Shown here: piece after piece, positions 50,549-59,705 of the stretch
Layout of the letters: each line of letters starts with the position of its first letter
How positions within the stretch are numbered: the first letter of the stretch is position 1
Source of the DNA: CAMEON01 sp045128275
GTDB taxonomy: Bacteria; Bacillota; Clostridia; Oscillospirales; CAG-272
Assembly: GCA_045128275.1 (NCBI GenBank)
Contig: JBGVRH010000063.1
Span: forward strand, 3,760 to 67,759
DNA: 64,000 nucleotides
Direction of reading: 5' to 3'
Translations under genes and position numbers: made by a program
The notes under the pieces: generated by a model
Databases searched by the model: none
Told to the model about the DNA's origin: nothing
The model's input: only the letters and a program-made list of their open reading frames with translations

Positions 50549-51268
50549 TCAGGGCTTCATGGCGGCGCGGGCGATGCGGGCGGCCTCCTCCGAGATGGTG
50601 CAGTGGAGCTCAAACAGGGGGATGTCGGTGAGGACTCCGTCCAGAAGATCCAGGGTGGCCACAAGGGCGGCGGCATCGTCGGGGATGAGGAGTTGGGGCA
50701 TGATGTCCCCGATGGCTGTTTCGGTCTTCAAAGGGGCGATGGTGTTTTTCTCGCCGCGGCGGAGGAAGCAGATGGCGGCCAGGGGAACCGAGGTATTGAT
50801 ATTCCAGCCCTCCTTACCGCACCAGGGGGTACCGTAGGCATACCACTTCCCGTCCTTTTTGCGGATGATGGGCTTATCGCCGTTGACGATGGAGATCTCG
50901 TCTCCGAAGGCTTGCTGCCAGAGCTTGATGTGTGTCGTCTTACCCACGCCGCTGTTGGCGGTGAAGGCGTAGCCGTAGCCGCCGTCCGAAATAACGGCGG
51001 AATGGAGGAGCATGGCCCCCAGAAGAGGGAGCTTACGGCAGATGGCACGGTAGATGCAGATACTCTCTATGTAACCGACGGGCATGGTGGGCGGATTCTT
51101 TTTCTTTTCCGCCTCCAGCTCCTCGGCAGAGGCTTCCACCACCAGGTCGGCGGTCTCCTCGGTGAGGGGCTCGGGGGTCAGGTAGTTTGCGCACTGTCTC
51201 GTCACGTACTTATGGCGGGCGTGGATCAAAATATTGAGATCCGCCAGGCGGATGGAAAGATCGGGCAT
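50549..51268 (-). CDS. P-loop protein of the HPr-kinase/phosphorylase-like type
   Basis: This 239-residue protein starts at the ATG at 51268 behind AAAGGAG. Residues around 95-115 carry YAFTANSGVGKTTHIKLWQQ, a Walker A of the HprK C-terminal type. NGDKPIIRKKDG and GTPWCGKEGWN then follow, as in uncharacterised HprK-like proteins often found near peptide-modification or surface genes. The role is probably phosphoryl transfer in the cytoplasm, with the substrate unknown. It follows the CotH/RCC1 gene on the same strand, separated by a terminator-like hairpin. Confidence 0.7.
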   Translation of the reverse strand: MPDLSIRLADLNILIHARHKYVTRQCANYLTPEPLTEETADLVVEASAEELEAEKKKNPPTMPVGYIESICIYRAICRKLPLLGAMLLHSAVISDGGYGYAFTANSGVGKTTHIKLWQQAFGDEISIVNGDKPIIRKKDGKWYAYGTPWCGKEGWNINTSVPLAAICFLRRGEKNTIAPLKTETAIGDIMPQLLIPDDAAALVATLDLLDGVLTDIPLFELHCTISEEAARIARAAMKP

Positions 51269-51352
51269 GGGTAGCTCCTTTCGGGATAGAGGTAGAAAAT
51301 GTCTTATATCGGAAACGGTCAAGGGAGGCCATGTCTCCCATAAAGCAAGATA

Positions 51353-51392
51353 AAACCGCGCCGACCGCCCCGAGGGGAGACCGACGCGGTTT
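51353..51392 (-). terminator. Terminator downstream of the CotH/RCC1 gene
   Basis: On the minus strand AAACCGCGTCGG...CGGCGCGGTTTTAT forms a long hairpin with a T-rich end. Confidence 0.7.
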
Positions 51393-51420
51393 GCTGTGTG
51401 TTGGGTTGGCTGGGAATCGA

Positions 51421-54400
51421 TCAGACACCCGCCTCGACCATGTGGACAGTACCGCCGGAGGTGCCGTTGCCCGCCTGGCCGTAGCTGTTGTTACCCTGGA
51501 TGCGGACGGTGCCGTCCTCCATGAGGTAGGCGGTGAAGCCGTAGCCTGCGGCCACGTCCAGGACGCCCTCCAGCACCTGTCTGGGAGTTCCGTCGGTGTA
51601 GGCGTGATCGCCCAGGCCGTTCTCGGTGTTGAGACCGTAGACGTAGGCCTTGCCGTCCTCGGTGAGGACGACCATATTGCCGAAGTAGATATCCGCCTTC
51701 TTGACGTTCTTCATCACAGGGACGAAGGTGGGGTTATTTCCGCCGCCCTGGTTGAAGCCGTGAAGGGTGCGCCAGCCCGAGTAGTAGAGCTGACCCGTAT
51801 GATCCACAGCCAGCACCTGGTGTTCGCCGGAATCCAGGAACTCCACGTCCTTCAGAATCTGAACGGGGGTATGGATCTGTTCGCCGTGGCTCTGGGACAT
51901 CTTCTTCCAGCGGTTGTCGCCCACACCCCACAGGGTGCCGTCGTTCTTGACGTAGACGGTGGAGCGGCGGCCGGCGGAGGCGAAGGCCACGTTGGTATCC
52001 AGCTTGACGAGGGAGGTGACGTTACCGCCCAGATTGGTGGTGCCCAGGGCACCGTAGGCGTTGGAGCCGATGCCCCAGAGGTTGCCCTTCTCGTCCACGA
52101 TCAGGAGATGGTCGTGGCCCATGGAGACGTCCTTGACCTTAAAGTCCATCTTGACCTCGCCCAGGGTGGTATCGTCGCTCTGACCGTTGCGGCAGAGCTG
52201 ACCGCAGGTGTTGCGGCCCACCGTGAAGAGGCGGCCGTCGGTGGTGAGGATGGCGGTGGTGAAGGTGGTGTCGCCGTTCTCGTAGGCGTTGGCGGCGGAG
52301 GTGACCACCTTGGCGACGCCGCTCATGACGTAGGTGGGGACGTCCACCACGGTATCGGCCACGCCCAGGCCCAGCACGCCGTAGCGGTTATCGCCCCAGG
52401 CGTAGAGCTCGCCGTCACCGGTGAGGTAGAACATATAGGTAGCGCCCGCCACGATGGTGGCGTTCTTCAGGGCGTCGGGATCGCTGACCAGGCGCTGGGT
52501 GGAGATGGAGATGGTGCCCGACTGGCCCGCCTTCAGGATCACCTGGGAGCCCTCCACCGACTGGACGTTGCCATCCTTATCGGTAAAGGTGATGCCCGTG
52601 ACCACGAAGCCCTCCTTGGCGGTGGCGATGATGTGCAGGGTCTTGGTCTCGCCGTCCTGGAGCTTGATGACGGTGCCGTTTTGGATGGCCTCGCCGTTGA
52701 CGGTGACGTCAGCGCGGCCGGAGTGGTAGCTGACGGTGATCCGCTTCTGGGAGAGATGCTCCAGCTCGCTCTCGGAGATGCCGAAGTAGCGGAAGAAGTG
52801 ATCCAGGGCGTGGGGCACGCGGTTCTTGATGAAGCTGCGGATCTTGGAGGCCTCGGTCTGCCACTTGGAGTAGGTGAAACCGGCCTCACAATTCCAGCGT
52901 CCCTGCTGGAGGTTCATGAGGGGATCGCGCTCGGCGTACATCTCGTCGAAGATGGCAGTGAGGTACTCGGGGGTCATGTGGTTGTTGACCACGTCGTAGT
53001 AGCGCACCAGGAACTGGTTCTTGAAGCCCTGGTTCTTCATGAGGGCGCGCATCATGGTACCGCAGACCGAGTTGCTGTCAAAGGCCCAGAAGAAGTTCTC
53101 CCGCTCGGTGGTGAAATCGTAGAAGGAGAGACCCATGTCCAGGTCAAGGAGGGTGAAATGCCACTTGGTATCGAAGCCCGAGGGATCGTCGGGGTTCTTG
53201 TTGCGCCAGATCTTGATGTTGTTCTCGGGCCAGTCGCGGGCCACGTAGAAGAGGCGCACCACCCACATATCGATGAAGGAATCGATATCCATCTGGGAGG
53301 CGATGTAGTCGTAGTGCTGCTGCTCGGCCAGATTATGCTCGCGCATGTACTGCACCATCTGGTTGAAGGGATCCTGGTCACCCTCGACACCCGAGGAGAC
53401 CACGAAATCGGCGTTGGTGTTGGTATGCACCTGGCTGTAGTCGCTCTCGATGACGGTGACGTTGTCCTTGTTCACGCCGTAGTGGCTCTCCACGTACTCG
53501 GGGGAGTAGCGCTCGCGGACGTTGTACACGCCCCAGAACTCGCCGTTGATGAAGACCAGGGTGGAGGCGGTGGCCATGATATCCACCTTGAGGCCTGCGG
53601 CGGTGGACTGCATGAAGGCATCGCGGATGTAGGAGGTACCGCAGTCGTTACCCGAGTTACGGATCATGATGCGGGAGAAGGAGGTGATGGCCTGACCCCA
53701 GGCATCCTTGGCGGTGCCGCCGAAGATATCGTAGTTGAGGTCGGACTCAAGACCGCTGTCCTGGTTGTTGATGCCCTTGAAGTAGATACGGAGGGACTTC
53801 ATGGCCCAGCCCGAGGAGCCGTTACCGCTGACGGCCATCTCCACGCGGGAGTTGCCCACGCGGTCGCCCTCAGGATCAAAGACCTCCATGATGCCCACAC
53901 CGCGGCGGCGGCCGCCGGTGATGGAACCCGTGAGCAGGAAGTTGTTGTAGAAGCCGTTACTACCGATGACCTCGTCCTTGGGCAGAGAGATGGACATGAT
54001 GGACACGCCGTACTTCTCCAGATCGTCGGTGACGAAGTAGGTATTGGTGAAAACGTCGGTAGACTCGGTGCCGTTGGTGGCGTAGGCCTTGATGACGTGG
54101 GCACCCACCTGGGTGGACACGCTGGGAGAAGACCAGGAGCGGGTCAGGGGGCCCCAGCCCATGGCCGAGGTGTCCGTGAGCATGATGCCCGAGGTGTACT
54201 TCTTGCGGTTGCGGTTGGAGGACACCGAGGGATCCGAGCCGTCGGTGGTGTAGTAGATGGTATAGCCGTTCTTGGCGGACAGGTTCAGGATGAAGGCCTT
54301 CTCATAGATGCCCGCGTCCTGGGAGAAGGTGACCTCGTTGAGCTTGGAGGCGACCACCTCGTTGACGGTGCCGTCGGAGGTGCGGGTGCGGAGGTCGCGG

Positions 54401-55329
54401 AGCTCGGGGGTAGCGGTGCGGGTGAGGTTGACGGTGTGGTAGCCGCTGTAATCCTTGAGGGCGGTACGGACGGCGATCTTGTTGCGGGAGAGATCGTAGA
54501 GGGAGTAGACCGAGGAGTGGTACTCCATGGTGGCTACGAAAATGGAAATGGCATCGTCAAAGACGGTGATATCCTCGTCGCGGGCGATGCTCCAGCCCGA
54601 GGGGGCCAGGAGGAGACGAATCTCCTTGTTGTCCATGTAGATATCCCACTCGGCATCGCAATGCTCGATCTTCATGACGGCATTGTCGGGGTTGAAGTCG
54701 GCGGGGGCATTGGTGCGCACCAGGTAGTAGCCCCCTGCGGGGATGATGGCACCCTCGGGGAAGACGAACTGGTCGAAGGGGTTGTTTCCGTCGCTCTTGT
54801 AGTACAGGGAGGCACCCGTCAGGGCGATGTCCTTGTCGGAGGCGTTGTAGAGCTGGATGTAGCCGTTGGAGATGAGAGCCTCGGCGCCCTTCTTGCCCGT
54901 GCCGTAGACCGAGTGGATCATCACGCCCTTGTAGGAGGCGGAGTCACCGGGGTGCAGGTCGGGGTCGTAGGGCAGGGTCTCCTCCTCGGTCTCGGAGGGC
55001 TTGGAGGTGGGCTCGTCCCCGGGGACCGTGATCACGGGCGGGTCGGTGGGGACCTCGGTGGCAGGCTCGGAGGTCTCCTCCGAGTCGGCGGGCCGGTCCG
55101 TTCCGTCGGGATCCACGGGGGAGGTGGTCTCCCCGCCGGGCTCGCGAGTAGCGGGATCGCCGCTCTCGTCGGTCTGGGTGGGGCCGCCTACGCTTACCGA
55201 GGGATCGGTGGTATCGGGCTCGTCAGGAGTCTTGTCACAGGCGGCGAGCAGGATCACCGAAAAAGCCAGCACCAGCAGTGCGGTCAGCAGCCAGAGACGG
55301 GATCTGTTGTGCTTCAAAAATTTCATCAT
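51421..55329 (-). CDS. Large lipoprotein with lamin-tail, chitobiase-like, CotH kinase and RCC1-repeat domains
   Basis: This 1,302-residue protein has lipobox LLAAC (Cys31) and a long Asp/Glu/Thr/Pro linker. A lamin-tail domain lies at about 126-215 (YIQLYNASDKDIALTGASLY). A chitobiase-type module (GYTIYYTTDGSDPSVSS) follows at about 345-380. A CotH kinase-like domain spans about 430-860 (FINGEFWGVYNVRERY, KWHFTLLDLDMGLSF). The last 340 residues hold RCC1 repeats (GDGELYAWGDNRYGVLGLG, NLWGIGSNAYGALGT), a beta-propeller. CotH domains phosphorylate proteins in spore coats, and also occur in secreted proteins with LTD modules. The RCC1 propeller is an uncommon partner. The ribosome site before ATGATG is weak. 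Confidence 0.82.
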   Translation of the reverse strand: MMKFLKHNRSRLWLLTALLVLAFSVILLAACDKTPDEPDTTDPSVSVGGPTQTDESGDPATREPGGETTSPVDPDGTDRPADSEETSEPATEVPTDPPVITVPGDEPTSKPSETEEETLPYDPDLHPGDSASYKGVMIHSVYGTGKKGAEALISNGYIQLYNASDKDIALTGASLYYKSDGNNPFDQFVFPEGAIIPAGGYYLVRTNAPADFNPDNAVMKIEHCDAEWDIYMDNKEIRLLLAPSGWSIARDEDITVFDDAISIFVATMEYHSSVYSLYDLSRNKIAVRTALKDYSGYHTVNLTRTATPELRDLRTRTSDGTVNEVVASKLNEVTFSQDAGIYEKAFILNLSAKNGYTIYYTTDGSDPSVSSNRNRKKYTSGIMLTDTSAMGWGPLTRSWSSPSVSTQVGAHVIKAYATNGTESTDVFTNTYFVTDDLEKYGVSIMSISLPKDEVIGSNGFYNNFLLTGSITGGRRRGVGIMEVFDPEGDRVGNSRVEMAVSGNGSSGWAMKSLRIYFKGINNQDSGLESDLNYDIFGGTAKDAWGQAITSFSRIMIRNSGNDCGTSYIRDAFMQSTAAGLKVDIMATASTLVFINGEFWGVYNVRERYSPEYVESHYGVNKDNVTVIESDYSQVHTNTNADFVVSSGVEGDQDPFNQMVQYMREHNLAEQQHYDYIASQMDIDSFIDMWVVRLFYVARDWPENNIKIWRNKNPDDPSGFDTKWHFTLLDLDMGLSFYDFTTERENFFWAFDSNSVCGTMMRALMKNQGFKNQFLVRYYDVVNNHMTPEYLTAIFDEMYAERDPLMNLQQGRWNCEAGFTYSKWQTEASKIRSFIKNRVPHALDHFFRYFGISESELEHLSQKRITVSYHSGRADVTVNGEAIQNGTVIKLQDGETKTLHIIATAKEGFVVTGITFTDKDGNVQSVEGSQVILKAGQSGTISISTQRLVSDPDALKNATIVAGATYMFYLTGDGELYAWGDNRYGVLGLGVADTVVDVPTYVMSGVAKVVTSAANAYENGDTTFTTAILTTDGRLFTVGRNTCGQLCRNGQSDDTTLGEVKMDFKVKDVSMGHDHLLIVDEKGNLWGIGSNAYGALGTTNLGGNVTSLVKLDTNVAFASAGRRSTVYVKNDGTLWGVGDNRWKKMSQSHGEQIHTPVQILKDVEFLDSGEHQVLAVDHTGQLYYSGWRTLHGFNQGGGNNPTFVPVMKNVKKADIYFGNMVVLTEDGKAYVYGLNTENGLGDHAYTDGTPRQVLEGVLDVAAGYGFTAYLMEDGTVRIQGNNSYGQAGNGTSGGTVHMVEAGV

Positions 55330-55633
55330 AAGCGGTACCTACGCTTTCAGGAATGTGTTTCGATCTATCAAAAAGGGGGAAATGTGACTCAAAAGCAGCC
55401 TCAAATACAGCCTTGAGGGGGTCATACGAAACCATCTTATTATAGCATTTTTCTTGGAATATGTCAACACGTTCATAAAATTTCATGGTTTTATACAATT
55501 TGTAGGCGCAGGATTTGGGGAAAGAGGCAAGGGAGGGCGGGCGGGGGTGACGGCGGGGTGAAGGAGTTCACAGAAACGGAAGCGGAAGGCAGAAAAACCC
55601 CCGCGCCGAAGAGGCGCGGGGGAGGAAAAAGAC
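55330..55633. other. Intergenic region with terminator
   Basis: The left part is AT-rich and probably holds the promoter of the CotH/RCC1 gene, though no clear boxes stand out. The right part is G-rich on the plus strand and ends in the terminator at 55593-55622. No gene is supported. Confidence 0.5.
55593..55622 (-). terminator. Terminator of the GH106-like gene
   Basis: CCCCCGCGCC and GGCGCGGGGG form a perfect 10-bp stem (55598-55607 and 55613-55622), followed on the minus strand by TTTTT. Confidence 0.85.
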
Positions 55634-58372
55634 TTATTCCAGCGAGGTATTGACGAAGCTGTACTTCTCGGTGAAGTACCCGCCCGCGTAGCCGTTCCAG
55701 ATGCAGGGCTCCTTGTAGAAGTGAGGAGGTGCCACGGCCAAGAGCTCGCCGCCCACGTGGTGGTGGGGGCCCAGGAGGTTGCGGAGGTTGTTGACCAGGG
55801 TCAGCTTGATCTGATTGTCTCCTGCCTTAAGGTAGGGGGTCAGATTCACCGAGTAGGGTGCCCACATAATGGTATCCACGTCGGTGCCATTCACATTGAC
55901 GCGGATGGCGTTGAGGCCCGACTTCTCGAAGACCAGCTCACGGGAAATGTCGCCCTCGGCCAGGGTGACGGTCTTCTCCACGGCCAGCTCGCCCGAGAAG
56001 AAGAGGTAGCCCTGACGCTCGATGTTCTTCAGAGTGACCTCGGCGGCGGGGGCGGTGATGACGAAGGAGCCGTCAAAGAAGGAGGCCTTGTTGGGGATCT
56101 CCTCGAAGGTACCGATGCCCTTCACGCCGAAGTCGCCCACCAGATACATGGCCTCGATCTCCATGTCGTAGGTCAGCTTGTTCTTCTCGCTCTCGAACTG
56201 CTTGCCCTTCTCCATGTTCTCGTAGACCACGTCGGACTGGGTGAACAGGACGTGGGTCTCGATGACGTTCTCGCCCTCATGGAACAGGCCGGAGATATCC
56301 AGCTTCTTGAAGGAGTGGTCGCAGAAGAAGCCGCAGTCAGCCTTGGTATCCACAGCCTTGCCGTTGACGGTGATCTCGAAGATCTCGGGGGTCTCGCAGG
56401 CGAGGTACAGGGTCTCGGGGATGTACTCGGCGTTCACCTTGAAGGCGCAACGGATGTCCACGGGACGCTTCAGCTCCAGGGCGCGGGAGCCTACGTTGAG
56501 GATGTACCCGTTCTCCTCCTCCAGCTTGCCGTCAAACCAGTAGTCGCAGGTATCCAGCGTGAGGGCGTTCTCGGTGGCGGAGGTGACCTTCCATGCGCCG
56601 GTCAGGTCGATGGCAGGGATCTCGGCCTTGGCAACGGGCGCGGAGGCGGGGGTGCCGTCATCGATGATGACCAGGCTGCCCCACTTGGGGAACACGTGAG
56701 TGCCGTCGAAGGGCAGAAGGTCGCCCGTAGCGGGATCCATGATCTTACCGCCGCAGGTGAAGGTTGCGGCCTGCTCTTCGTCGGTGGAGTTGACGAAGTA
56801 GCGCATGGTGAAGCCCTCTTCGGGGAACTCACGGAAGATGTAGGTGACGGCGGGGTTGTCGATGATGGGATCGGCCTCGATCTCCTCGGCGGTGACGATC
56901 ACGCCGCCGTTTGCCTTGTACTCCTCCAGCAGCTTGTTGGTGTTGGGCAGGAAGGCGATGTGAGGAGGAATGACGATCTTGTTGTAGCGCATCTCACCGA
57001 TGACCAGCTCGCCTCCCTCCACGCGGCCGTGACGCTCCATGAGGATCTCGTCACCCAGGTGGTAGAGGACGTGCTTGGCATCCAGGGCGGACATGACGTT
57101 CAGAAGCTCCTGATTGTAGTAGTTCAGGTTCTCGTTGGCCTTATCATCGTAGCAGATCCATGCGGAGGTCTGGGTGTGCATGACCAGGGTGTTGACCTTG
57201 ATCTGACCCTCGGCCAGGAGCATACCGATGCGGCTCATGGCATCGTTGAAGACCTTGTAGTCGGCCCACCAGGGCTGCTGGCAGTACATGGCCGGAGGAT
57301 AGTCGCGCTTACGGATACCGCGGAGAGAGTAGCCCTCCAGATGCTGGCACATGAGGTTGACACCCCGCACCATCATCCACTCGTAGTTGCGCTTCAGCTC
57401 ATCGTGGCCCACGTTGTGGCCGCAGAGAGCGAAGGTCTCGGACAGCACCTGCTTCTTGCCGGTCTGGGCGGCGGCGGAGCAGAGCTGGGCCATGGTGAGG
57501 CAATGGAAGATGGGACGGCAGAGCCAGTCCATACCGGGGATGGTGAGGTACTCGTAGTGAGGCATGCACGCGCCGTTGGAGGTCAGCTGGGCATGGAAGG
57601 ACTCCTCCAGCACCATGTGGCCGGTGAATCCCAGGTCGTGAGCCACGCACCAGTCGTAGATCTGCTTCATGAAGTTCTTGGAGAACAGCTCGGTCACCAG
57701 CTTCCAGAAGCGCATACGGGTGGTCTGGTAGTCGCCGCGAGCCACGAACAGCTCGATGAGGTGATCGTAGATGGGCTCGCCGTAGGCCTTCTCATACTCG
57801 GCGGGGAGGATGAAGCTCCACGGAATACCGTTACGGGAGATCTGGGGCTCGTCGGTGAAGAAGCCGTCGAAATTGGAGCCGTACTTGGCGTAGTAGGGCT
57901 CGTAAATTTCGTTGATGAAGTCAGCGATTACCTCACCGTCGAGGGTATCCACGTAGAAGGGGTTGACATCGTAGTAGAAGCAGTAGTTCTCGAAGCAGCA
58001 GATGACGTTGTCGCCCGTGGGATCCTCCAGGTCGGGGGTGAAGGTGCGGACACGGAGGTACTTCTGCTGGTACTTCAGACCCTTGCCGTTGACCACGCCG
58101 CCGCCGAAGCCCGAGGGCCAGCCGTTCTCGTCGTAGGCCCATGCGTGCATACCGCGCTTTTCGGCATCCTCCACGCAGGCGGTGACGTTCTCGAACCACT
58201 CCTCGCCCATGTACTCGGTCTGGAGTCCGCCGCGGGCGTGCATGAAGAAGCCGCCGATGCCGACGTCGTCCATGAGCCCCACCTGGCGCAGGGTCTCGGG
58301 GACGTTCAGCTTCTCGTTCCACGACCAGAAGGGTACGGGACGGTACTTTTTGTCGATGTTTTTGAAGTTCAT
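55634..58372 (-). CDS. GH106-like (rhamnosidase-type) glycoside hydrolase
   Basis: This 912-residue protein starts at the ATG at 58372 behind AAAGGAG. The opening RPVPFWSWNEKLNVPETLRQ, then GGFFMHARGGLQTEYMGEEW and HAWAYDENGWPSGFGGG, is the typical N-terminal pattern of GH106-like enzymes. TIM-barrel-like segments follow (VGHDELKRNYEWMMVRGVN, WLCRPIFHCL), and then beta-sandwich modules. There is no signal peptide, so it should act in the cytoplasm on an imported oligosaccharide. It is probably an exo-acting alpha-L-rhamnosidase or relative. The HEAT-repeat gene ends 46 bases upstream on the same strand. Confidence 0.82.
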   Translation of the reverse strand: MNFKNIDKKYRPVPFWSWNEKLNVPETLRQVGLMDDVGIGGFFMHARGGLQTEYMGEEWFENVTACVEDAEKRGMHAWAYDENGWPSGFGGGVVNGKGLKYQQKYLRVRTFTPDLEDPTGDNVICCFENYCFYYDVNPFYVDTLDGEVIADFINEIYEPYYAKYGSNFDGFFTDEPQISRNGIPWSFILPAEYEKAYGEPIYDHLIELFVARGDYQTTRMRFWKLVTELFSKNFMKQIYDWCVAHDLGFTGHMVLEESFHAQLTSNGACMPHYEYLTIPGMDWLCRPIFHCLTMAQLCSAAAQTGKKQVLSETFALCGHNVGHDELKRNYEWMMVRGVNLMCQHLEGYSLRGIRKRDYPPAMYCQQPWWADYKVFNDAMSRIGMLLAEGQIKVNTLVMHTQTSAWICYDDKANENLNYYNQELLNVMSALDAKHVLYHLGDEILMERHGRVEGGELVIGEMRYNKIVIPPHIAFLPNTNKLLEEYKANGGVIVTAEEIEADPIIDNPAVTYIFREFPEEGFTMRYFVNSTDEEQAATFTCGGKIMDPATGDLLPFDGTHVFPKWGSLVIIDDGTPASAPVAKAEIPAIDLTGAWKVTSATENALTLDTCDYWFDGKLEEENGYILNVGSRALELKRPVDIRCAFKVNAEYIPETLYLACETPEIFEITVNGKAVDTKADCGFFCDHSFKKLDISGLFHEGENVIETHVLFTQSDVVYENMEKGKQFESEKNKLTYDMEIEAMYLVGDFGVKGIGTFEEIPNKASFFDGSFVITAPAAEVTLKNIERQGYLFFSGELAVEKTVTLAEGDISRELVFEKSGLNAIRVNVNGTDVDTIMWAPYSVNLTPYLKAGDNQIKLTLVNNLRNLLGPHHHVGGELLAVAPPHFYKEPCIWNGYAGGYFTEKYSFVNTSLE

Positions 58373-58418
58373 TATGTATTTTCTCCTTTCGGTATTAGAG
58401 ACACTAAAAAAGGGACAC

Positions 58419-59063
58419 TTATGACTTTTCTTTGATGCGACCAATCGCAAATTCCGCGGCGATCCGCATATCTTGGATACGCACCGCCAAGAATTTCTCC
58501 AATGCAGGAATATCGTCAACCGTTCCGATCCGCCCCAGCGAGGCGATCGCGTAGACGATCTCTCCCTTGTACTTTTTTCGATCTCTCTCCAAAAAACCGT
58601 ATAAAGCAGTCTTGCTTTCGGGAGTCGAAAAAGAACCTAAAGCACGTAAGGCCGCCAATCGGATCTGCCATGCGGGATGATCCGTCAAAATGATCAGGCC
58701 GGAAATATTGGAATCCCCCGTCACCTTCACATCTGACAGAGCATCCAGAACAGACACAAGACCATCTCTGTCTGTTTCATATTCCGCGCGACGCAACAGG
58801 AAATCCACGTATGTTTGATCAAAGCAATTCTTCAAGAGCCGTTCAATTATGATATACGCGCCTTTCCGGATCTCCGCATTTTCTTTTCCTTCGTTGGAAA
58901 TGATGATGGATTCCAAAACGGGATACCATGCGGGATCATCCAGTTTTTCCGCCTCGCGGTGGGCAAGCCAACGAAGGTCCTTTTTGGACGATCCGGCAGG
59001 CTCACGGCTGTTGAGACGGTTGATCAAGTCGTATATGTAGGCTTCGGAATCTTGTCTTTTCAT
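58419..59063 (-). CDS. HEAT-repeat protein
   Basis: This 214-residue soluble protein is built of helical pairs of the HEAT/PBS-lyase type (AWQIRLAALRALGSFSTPES, then EIVYAIASLGRIGTVDDIPA and MRIAAEFAIGRIKEKS). It is probably a protein-binding scaffold; no enzyme motif is seen. The ATG at 59063 has only a weak AAAGGT before it, and an upstream in-frame start 33 bases earlier cannot be excluded. Lower GC than its neighbours. Confidence 0.7.
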   Translation of the reverse strand: MKRQDSEAYIYDLINRLNSREPAGSSKKDLRWLAHREAEKLDDPAWYPVLESIIISNEGKENAEIRKGAYIIIERLLKNCFDQTYVDFLLRRAEYETDRDGLVSVLDALSDVKVTGDSNISGLIILTDHPAWQIRLAALRALGSFSTPESKTALYGFLERDRKKYKGEIVYAIASLGRIGTVDDIPALEKFLAVRIQDMRIAAEFAIGRIKEKS

Positions 59064-59124
59064 ACTACCTTTCGTATGTAAAACAAATGATCCCAAAGAT
59101 ACAAGCCACGGAAAAAGCTCCGCA

Positions 59125-59195
59125 TCTATCTTGTATCTTTGTATCTTGTATCTTTGTATCTTGTATCTTTGTATCTTGTATCTTATATCTCGTAT
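59125..59195. repeat. Short tandem repeat TTGTATCTTTGTATC
   Basis: About four copies of a 15-bp unit built from TGTATCTT lie between the HEAT-repeat gene and spoVAC, ending in TATATCTCGTATCTC. The array starts about 60 bases upstream of the HEAT gene and finishes 2 bases after the spoVAC stop. Confidence 0.85.
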
Positions 59196-59196
59196 C

Positions 59197-59643
59197 TCAA
59201 AAAAGTGTTGTGATCCAGTAGATCACCCCGTACGCCGTCCCCGCCAGAGTCCCGTAGAGCAGCACAGGCCCCGCCACGGAGAACACCTTTGCGCCCACGC
59301 CCAGGATCAGCCCCTCGCTTTTGGCGTCAATAGCGGGGGAGACCACGGCGTTGGCAAAGCCCGTGATGGGCACCAGCGTCCCCGCTCCCGCGAACTTGGC
59401 AATGCGGTCGAAGACCCCAAAGCCCGTGAGGATGGCGGCGGCCAGCACCAGGGTGGCGGCGGTGAGCGTCCCCGCGTCTTGCTTTTCCATGCCGCAGAGA
59501 TTGGTATAGGTATCGGTCAGGGCTTGCCCGATACAGCAGATGAGACCGCCCACGAGGAAGGCGCGGAGGCAATCCTTCACAATGGGGGATCGGGGGGCGC
59601 GGGCATCGGCGTATTTTTTGTAGGTTTCTTTGGTCATGTTCAT
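59197..59643 (-). CDS. spoVAC: Stage V sporulation protein AC
   Basis: This 148-residue membrane protein has four hydrophobic segments and the SpoVA signature (CLRAFLVGGLICCIGQALTD, GAGTLVPITGFANAVVSPAI, EGLILGVGAKVFSVAGPVLL). SpoVAC helps form the channel for dipicolinic acid uptake during sporulation and release at germination. Normally it lies with spoVAD and spoVAE; neither is adjacent here, which is unusual. Two possible ATG codons (59643 and 59637) share the GGAAGTG ribosome site. Confidence 0.92.
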   Translation of the reverse strand: MNMTKETYKKYADARAPRSPIVKDCLRAFLVGGLICCIGQALTDTYTNLCGMEKQDAGTLTAATLVLAAAILTGFGVFDRIAKFAGAGTLVPITGFANAVVSPAIDAKSEGLILGVGAKVFSVAGPVLLYGTLAGTAYGVIYWITTLF

Positions 59644-59705
59644 GGCGGTTCACTTCCCTTTTTTGAGGTAGTGTGCCACGAAAGAGAGGATTTTATGCGG
59701 GCGGA

